Assembly (NCBI RefSeq): GCF_050908995.1
Contig: NC_135130.1
Coordinates: forward strand, 5,387,001-5,451,000
Length of the DNA: 64,000 bases
Origin: Andrena cerasifolii
Lineage: Eukaryota; Arthropoda; Insecta; Hymenoptera; Andrenidae
Direction of reading: 5' to 3'
Shown here piece after piece: positions 58,101-64,000 of this stretch (the first letter of the stretch is position 1; each line of letters opens with the position of its first letter). The notes beneath the pieces are model-generated. The model worked only from the letters and a program-made list of their open reading frames with translations, searched no databases and was not told the origin of the DNA. Position numbers and translations under genes: made by a program.

Positions 58101-61100
58101 TACGACTGGCAGAGGCTACAGTCATTAATGACGTAAACAGATTGCACTCTGTTCTTTGATAATCCCATTACACATGACTTTGAGAATATCGATGATGCAT
58201 GTCCTCCATGGAGAGTCACGAGTGTTGGCATGGGGAATTAGAAATGATGATTCTTTTAGTGCAGGAAATTCGAGAAAAGTGTGTTTTCCCAAATATCAAT
58301 TTTCATCCATATTATGTGGCCAGCCTGTAATTATATTTTTTTCACCCCTTTGTTCCTCCCATTACACGATGGAAGGTTTACTCATGGCCACTACGAAGTT
58401 GCAGGTAGTTTTTCCCACAATTCACAGGCTAGGAATGGGTTTGAACAAACAAATTGAGTGTCCCACCTATAATATTGAATTTCTGAGTAGATTAATTAAG
58501 AGTTCGATGTTGCGCCGGTGTCTGTAGATTGAGGAGCTCTATGCTGCTCTAATCTACATGGTTCAGCACCAAATTGGATTCGACGTCTCCAACGAGTGTG
58601 GCCAGGAGTCTCTGTTGAATCATCTTCAAAATGCTTTCAAAGTCGACAATGAGACGCACGAGAAGGTTTTGGAGGAAACGAAGAATATGGAGGTGAGGCT
58701 TCCATCCTCGAGGAACCGTAGAGACATTAGATGTCTCCACTGTAAGCTGTAAAGCGTGCACGTTTAAATTTCAACAGCCACCAGAGCTGCACTTGAACAT
58801 CGAGGTGATCGAGGCCAAGGAACTCGTGTCGAAGGATGCAAATGGTAAAAGTGACCCTTTCTGCGCCCTCTACCTCGAGTCGGCTCCCACGAGGAGGTAC
58901 AACACTGCCGTGAAAACTTCCACCCTTAGTCCTGTGTGGGAGGAACACTTCGAGCTGTGAGTTAAATAACAGCGAGCGAATGGATACATTAAACATTTAA
59001 ATATTAAGTATTTGAAAGAAAAATTTAAATCCGGAACATTTGAAGGAAATATTTAAATATGAAATAGTTGAAAGGAATATTTAAATATGAAATAGTTGAA
59101 AGAAATATTGAAGAATGAAATAGTTGAAAGGAATATTTAAATATTAAATATCGAAGTAAGGTTAAAAGAAACTTCTATTTTCCTAATAGTTCACACGCGC
59201 CTCAATTTCAAAATAAAGTAGCTCTAAACCTTCTGTGTTGCAGGCCCTTGGAGGACCCAGAGAACGACATATTGTTCCTAGAAGTGTGGTAAGCTCTCAG
59301 GAAACACCCTCGAAGCGAATAACTCAATTCCAAAGTAATGTTTTACGCATTGGTCTGCTACATTAGGGACTTCGATGCTGCAGAGACGGTTCCTGAGAAA
59401 ATGAGCAAGGTGAAGGACGTGAAGGGTGTACGAGGACTGGTGAAGCTCGCGAAGGAGATCGCGGTAACAGCCACCACTGGCAGCCACGACAACGAATTCA
59501 TTGGTCGCTGTCAGATACCCCTGAAGGTAGGAGAATTCTTCCTCAATCTCTAATGCGAGTCTAACATATCAAGTTCGAAATCAACCCAGCGGCGCTTCCA
59601 CAATGGCGATCTTTGGGGGTTGTACATAAATATAAGTTCACGAGTAGTTCAATAGGGTGGCCTTATTTTCAACCTGCGATTTCTTTTGCTCTCATCCCCT
59701 AATATGGTTCCATTTCATAAAAAAAGTATCTGACTTACCTATTTAAGAGAACTCCACTCCACACATCATAGATCTCTATAATAAAATCTATTCATCCTCT
59801 ATTAATCCCCAACCCCTAAAGATGTACCCAGATCGTGACTTAAATCATTTGAATATCCCTGAAAAAAACCCAATTCCAGGATATACCGACCACAGGGCAC
59901 ACGACGTGGTACTCCCTGGAAAAGAAGAACAAGTCGAAACGGCGAGGGGTAGTGAAGCTGAGGCTGGCCTTCAGCGCGGAGCACAACACTCAAGTAGCAG
60001 CGCAGGAGCACAGACACCTGATCAGGGTGTTGCTGATGCACGAAATAGAGGCTGGCAAGCTGGAAAAGTACTGTTGGTGTGGTCGATGGTCAGCACCAGC
60101 AGATGTCCTTCTAAAGCAGCACAGCGCCCAAAGGGGGCTGCTAGACAGGAACGCCACCTTGGCGCAGTGGACAGAGTTCGCGAGGATCCATCAGGAGCAC
60201 CCTCTGAACTTCACGGTGTTCAACAAGCTGCTGGTGGACCTCCTGAGGCCTCTGGAGAACGGATTATTCTCCACAGACGAGGCCAGGCTCTTCTGGGACG
60301 CCGCGAAGAAGCTTCTGTACTCGTGCCTGAACTGCATAAGGAAGATCAGGAGACTCACACCGGGAGACAAGAACACTATGACGCAGTTGAATGCAATTTT
60401 GGGGTAATTCCTCTGTTCTCAATGTGTTTAATCTCGAGTTACAACTGGGGAAGTTGAGGAATGAGTTGGTGTCTGACAAGGAAACGTTCCCAACATGAAA
60501 ATTCTGATTTTAATGAAACTAAACGATCAATTTGTTCCCGAGAAAGTTCACTCTGAACGGGCGAAATCAGCCCTTAAAGTTATCGCATCCTCGCGTTTTG
60601 GTAATACAACTTTATTATGCATATACGGTTTTACGTGCTCTTTCAGGATACTGGCGTCCATATCCTGGCTCACAGTTCCTGACGACGTGAATTTGTTCCC
60701 CGCGAATATGTACTTCTGGTTCCCCGACCCCGACGAGAAGCTGAGCGTTTTCCAAGCTTTGGAGTACACGGTTGAACAGGGTGGAGCCGAATGGTATACA
60801 ATATTAATGATTTCTGTATAAATGTATCGAAAAACTGCTTCAAATTCCATGAGAATCTGTTAGGAAAGGATTTCATTCTTCACAGGTTCGAGCACATAGT
60901 GAACAACAACAGCCCGGAAAGCGAGTCGGACGAAGACACGCTTAAACACCACATCCACCTGATCCAACTCATCAGAGCAGACCTGCAAGGTGCCATCGAC
61001 CACTACGATAAATTGTTTATCAAGTAAGAACCTCCAGGACCAACTGGAAAGCTCATCAATGAGACAGACGCTAACCGAAACCCTGCGATTTCAGACGAAT

Positions 61101-63124
61101 CAACTTACCATGCGCGAGGACACTGTACATCATGTACGAGAAGAGGATCAGCGACATGTGCATGATCATCACGGAAGACATCTGCGGCAGGTTGAAGAGG
61201 ATCGAGGTCGACAATTCCGACGGAGAACTGAGCCTGGGAACCACGTTGTTCGACCTCTACCTCGCGTTGCAAAGATACGCTGCGTGAGTCTGATACAAGT
61301 GTTGTTACAGTAGCCTCTAGTTAGACCTCTTTGGCAGGGTGCACATTATTGAAGATACCAGTGATCATTATAAGATTCAAGTAGTTATTATTTAAGGGGA
61401 CATTCTCATCAAATCGCCCAAAAATGGGTGATTCTTAAAAATTCTTTTGATAAAGAATTATACAATTTCCTCTGCCTTTATTTATTCGTTCTTGAAGGAT
61501 ATGATTTTTTCCATTTTCCTGCAATGGAAATCCTCCGTCTGCTAAAACCAGACACCCCCAATTATGAGGGACCTTGACGTCTATGGCTCTCTAGATCCCC
61601 AAGAAGCAGCAATACTGTTAAACCCCGCCATTTCAAGCCACTGTCAATGCCGATTTCAATGCTTTCAGACTGGGTCAAGTGCTCTGCTCAGAGGTGCAGC
61701 TGGAGGACATGAAAATACAGAGATACTACGAGTGGTTCAGGGCTGGGGTGGCCCACTGGCTGGATATCGCTGTGTTCAAGGCCCTGAAACGGATCGACAG
61801 AGCTGTCGAGTTCGATACGCTGCAGGCAGTCGATAACAGCGTCCAGTACAGCACCAGTGCTGTGGATACGCTGTCGATATTCTACCAAATCAAGGTCTTC
61901 TGGACGCAGTTAGCCTGGCCTGACGTCGAAGGATCCTACACCTTCATAGGAAAAATTTTAGACGTAAGTCACTAGCAGTCTTGCCTCAGCAATTCTGGTT
62001 TGTGAAGATGCTCTTAGAGGCTATTTAATGAGATGAGCTGGGGTCATTCTTCCGCAGGACATCTGCAAGTGCTCGATCGAGTACGCGGACAAAATGGCGA
62101 AGAAGGCGGAGCTGACCACTGAGTTGGAGCAGCTGTCTGAAAGCAGCGTTTACGAGAAGAAGTTCTTCGTGTCCACGGCCTGGTGTTTCGCCATCAACAA
62201 TATCGACTACATTAGGACGTCGATCGGACCGCTGGCCACCGATTTAGGGCTTCACAGCATCGTGGACGCTTTGGCTGAGAGGAAGACTCAGGAAGAAGCG
62301 CAGCGCTGCAGACAGACGCTGCAGCTGATCATCGACAACGCTACAGACACCGTTAAGAACAAGATCATAGAGTTGCTGCAGATCGTGGCGAGCAAAATGG
62401 CGCCTGCTCTGAACAGGTGAGAGAGGCAGGTGTGTTCTGTCTAATTATACTCGTGACTGGTCTGATCAAAGTGTTAATCATTCGGTTTGAGTTCAGGTAC
62501 CTCATGGAGGGTGCAGAGTTGATAGACACCACCAGCAACGCGATGGATCGTCTTCTGCAATACCTGGACAGCAATCTGACGACTCTGCACGACAATCTCA
62601 ATGAGGATAATTTCGAGAGGGTGCTACTCGTCATTTGGGAGATAATGTCCGAGACCTTGTACGAGTTGGTGTCCAGTAATCTGAAGGTACTTGGACAAAG
62701 GCTGATTCGTACGAATCTCACGTCGGAGATACTTTCTCCTTCCTTTTGCGTAATTGTAACGGGGGCTAATTAAGATCGACACCCTGAAGAGTTACGATTA
62801 GGAACCTCGTTTTGCAGAAAAGGAGACCACCGTCGTTTTACTCGAATCTCCACCGCACCCTTCACACCCTCATACGGTTCTTCAACGTGGGGGCGGATGA
62901 AACCGCGAACGTGAAGATTCTGGAGAAAATGGAGCACCTGCTGCAGCTGCATGGGCTGGAAACTGCTCAGCTGATCCACCGTTACCACCAGGAGCGCATA
63001 ACGGAGCAGAACGAGCTAGAAGAGTCTGAGTACGGCCAGATCACAGTCAAGGCCCAATTGCTCGACAACTGTTTGAACGTTCAGATCATGAACGCGAGGA
63101 AGCTGCGACCAGTTGACACTAACG
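40152..63124 (+). CDS. Baiap3: BAIAP3/Munc13-4-type exocytosis protein, truncated at the window edge
   Basis: Exons are 40152-40252, 47754-48003, 56524-56649, 58528-58692, 58778-58956, 59244-59288, 59367-59526, 59880-60403, 60647-60793, 60886-61023, 61095-61283, 61669-61963, 62058-62416, 62497-62686 and 62818-63124. All phases match, giving about 1058 codons so far. The start MNEEEMWKGFYQK leads a coiled, charged N-terminus. C2A (about 215-342) keeps calcium-ligand positions in KDANGKSDPF, VWDFDAAE and DNEFIG. The Munc13-homology region follows (about 350-1000, e.g. CWCGRWSAPADVLL, RYYEWFRAGVAHWL). C2B begins at the end (ARKLRPVDTN). Such proteins tether and prime secretory vesicles through SNAREs (Drosophila relative staccato). 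The gene continues past 64000. Confidence 0.9.
44008..44192. mobile_element. second CAGTGGCGGATTTAA element
   Basis: Starts CAGTGGTGGATTTAAGGAAA and ends GTTAAATCCGCCACT. It shares GGCCCAGGTG next to the terminus with the copy at 37830-37993, in inverse orientation. No coding capacity. Confidence 0.65.
44281..44764. repeat. foldback element, ~130-bp arms, with internal hairpin
   Basis: The arms at 44281-44410 and 44640-44764 share AAAAATTTGATACTTAGTGT and GTACGCGAAG with their complements. The centre holds a second hairpin (CGTGCATCGTA with TACGATGCACG) and a segment related to 1065-1215. Intronic in the BAIAP3-like gene. Confidence 0.75.
45579..45864. mobile_element. short TTAA-flanked element
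   Basis: The left end is TTAACTCAGCGGGAGGCGC and the right end GCGCCTCCCGCCGGGTTAA. The terminal inverted repeat of about 18 bp is bounded by TTAA, around ~250 bp of AT-rich filler. Probably a non-autonomous piggyBac-like element. Confidence 0.65.
46242..46400 (+). CDS. Baiap3: candidate cassette exon of the BAIAP3-like gene
   Basis: The 159-bp open segment is preceded by a strong polypyrimidine acceptor (TTTTTTTTCTCCGAAG) and ends at AAAAG|GTGATG. Its phase is 2 at both ends, so it can be included or skipped without changing frame between 40252 and 47754. It encodes 53 residues rich in aromatic and basic residues (HPYYAIAAARMWQKP, VARFYWKFAAFNFL). An internal ATG at 46258 would alternatively permit use as a first exon. 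It is not part of the known domain core. Confidence 0.55.
46401..47753. other. intron, nothing further seen
   Basis: AT-rich, with an A-run at about 46510-46528. No additional exon supported before the acceptor at 47754. Confidence 0.45.
48215..48995. repeat. TTCGAAT-based tandem array, intronic
   Basis: 48215-48370 is a ~30-bp tandem repeat (CGAATACCAGTAGAATTCGA). 48370-48600 is a looser run of AACTCGAATAA/TTCGAATTTGAG units. 48790-48990 is a ~17-bp run of ATTCGAATATTCGAACA. All share the TTCGAA palindrome. The array lies in the intron between 48003 and 56524. Apparent proteins read through it are repeat artefacts. Confidence 0.85.
53453..53660. repeat. small foldback, ~65-bp arms
   Basis: 53461-53527 pairs with 53594-53660. 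The shared block TATTTTACTTAAAATAACGA and its complement are almost perfect, followed by AATAAATAAAC. It is a compact MITE-like hairpin in an intron. Confidence 0.75.
54931..55725. mobile_element. foldback element with CAGTGG termini
   Basis: The left terminus CAGTGGTTCC and right terminus GGAGCCACTG are inverted. The arms share CCGTATCTCCGTCAATTCTT and CGTTTTGTCGGGGATTAAAT with their complements. The same 7-bp word AGCCGCA flanks both sides (54931-54937 and 55719-55725), so it looks like a target-site duplication. The CAGTG-type end recalls hAT elements, but the duplication length is not exactly 8 bp. Non-coding and intronic. Confidence 0.7.
56650..58527. other. intron containing a foldback
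   Basis: Apart from the foldback at 57215-57830 I see no exon. The plus-strand open frame 58156-58527 ends at the acceptor of the next exon and has no coding signature. Confidence 0.45.
57215..57830. repeat. foldback element, ~170-bp arms
   Basis: The arms at 57215-57395 and 57655-57830 share GACTGCTTAAATAGCGAA(T/C)TA, GACAAAAACAAGA, ATAATAATAAGATGACAATTT and CCGACTGCAGGCAATTGAG with their complements. A diverged single arm occurs at 5090-5285. Intronic, non-coding. Confidence 0.75.
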
Positions 63125-64000
63125 GTGAGGGAAGCAGAATTTAAAACTTTCGAGAAACTTGGGTGTAAAACGTATTATAGTTGCAACAGAATCAATTAGT
63201 TGGAGGTAGAAGGTTTGGGGTAGCTCTTAAGTGACCAGTTCACTTTGTTCCAACTGTAACAACAAAGTTTCTGGTGATGGAAGTTTCTTGTCCTGTACAG
63301 GGTGACACAAAACCGATCGATAGCGAAAAGCATTTCAACGTTATAGAAAATTGTTTGTACGAGGAATAAGCCCACAAAGTGGAAATAATTATTCTGTAAA
63401 TGATGATATTGAAGCCAACTTCGTCTCTTTTAATGTAATATTACCGTTGCATGGAACGAGTTCATTGACTTAAGATGTGATGTCATTCAAGGTCATTAAA
63501 GTATAAAAATGTTGTCTTGTACGTCTGGACCTTGAAGTCTGATGCAGCATCCGCTTTGAAGATCACATAATTGTGTGATAGTCATAGGTGACTGAAGTCA
63601 ATTACTTCGTTCCAGCTTAAAAAGAAGTGTAATATTCCACTTAAAGAACGGAGGAAACTGGAAAAAATATACCTCGAGATCTCTTAAGCATCTTCACCTA
63701 GGAAGATTAACTTTGAAACTACTCGAGCGCAATCGTATCGATCGTGTGAAGGAATCGTCACCCTGTGCATCCTGTACCGATGATTAACGGGAAAGAAAAT
63801 TGCACGCGTTAGTGGATGAAAAATGGTCTCTGTTACTACCGCCAGTTACAATGCTGAACTCCATTTCGTTGCTCGTTTAAAGCTACTTCATCGCCTGCTC
63901 GCGACTAGCCTACGACGGGAACGATGGAAGATGGTGCGCGGCGAGGTGAATGACATATTCTTTCGATTTTATAGGCGATTTTATAGGCAAGGTGTCTACT
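63125..64000. other. intron of the BAIAP3-like gene to window end, with a possible element
   Basis: No further exon is visible. 63297-63767 is bounded by ACAGGGTGAC and GTCACCCTGT, with a nearby CGATCGATA pair inside each end, suggesting a ~470-bp non-autonomous transposon. The rest of C2B must lie beyond 64000. Confidence 0.5.

Noticed and set aside
59822..60457. 211-codon plus-strand frame
   Set aside because: It is the wrong frame over the large BAIAP3-like exon 59880-60403. The correct frame reads HTTWYSLEKKNKSKRRG and connects in phase with its neighbours.

Overview
The window reads as nuclear DNA of an insect. It has small exons with GT/AG splice sites, AT-rich introns, scattered GC-rich islands and many non-autonomous DNA transposons. 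Hymenoptera is a reasonable guess, but no diagnostic marker was seen. There are no bacterial-type operons, no rRNA and no tRNA that I could recognise. I assembled the genes by joining exons in compatible phase. None of these joins has been checked against transcripts.

Layout. (1) 1-11.3 kb has no supported gene. It holds foldback elements, an inverted duplication (705-1565), a direct repeat split by a TTAA-flanked element (8047-9215), and GC-rich low-complexity DNA. (2) 11.3-14.1 kb, minus strand: a five-exon gene for an unrecognised 436-residue protein, with an ~83-bp tandem repeat in one intron. (3) 14.7-17.6 kb, minus strand: a two-exon NOT/NOTO-type homeobox gene with an eh1 repressor motif. 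(4) 18-31.8 kb is mostly intergenic, or intronic if the next point holds. It is packed with TTAA-flanked foldback elements, one nested inside another. Two plus-strand coding exons (25679-25800 and 29029-29514) fit the phase of the Munc13-like gene downstream. (5) 31.9-33.4 kb, minus strand: a complete five-exon trypsin-like serine protease. (6) 35.1-38.6 kb, minus strand: a five-exon orphan gene for a 648-residue protein with a signal peptide. Its second intron carries a minisatellite with 240-bp higher-order units. (7) 40.2-63.1 kb and beyond, plus strand: a BAIAP3/Munc13-4-type gene (Drosophila staccato family) with C2A, the Munc13-homology region and the start of C2B. It runs off the right edge.

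The genes do not form one pathway: a developmental transcription factor, a secreted protease, a vesicle-exocytosis factor and two orphans. The strongest leads are two: the N-terminal exon choices of the BAIAP3-like gene, all meeting at the same splice phase, and the dense TTAA-flanked foldback family. Next come the two orphan genes, one of which shows a puzzling second reading frame.
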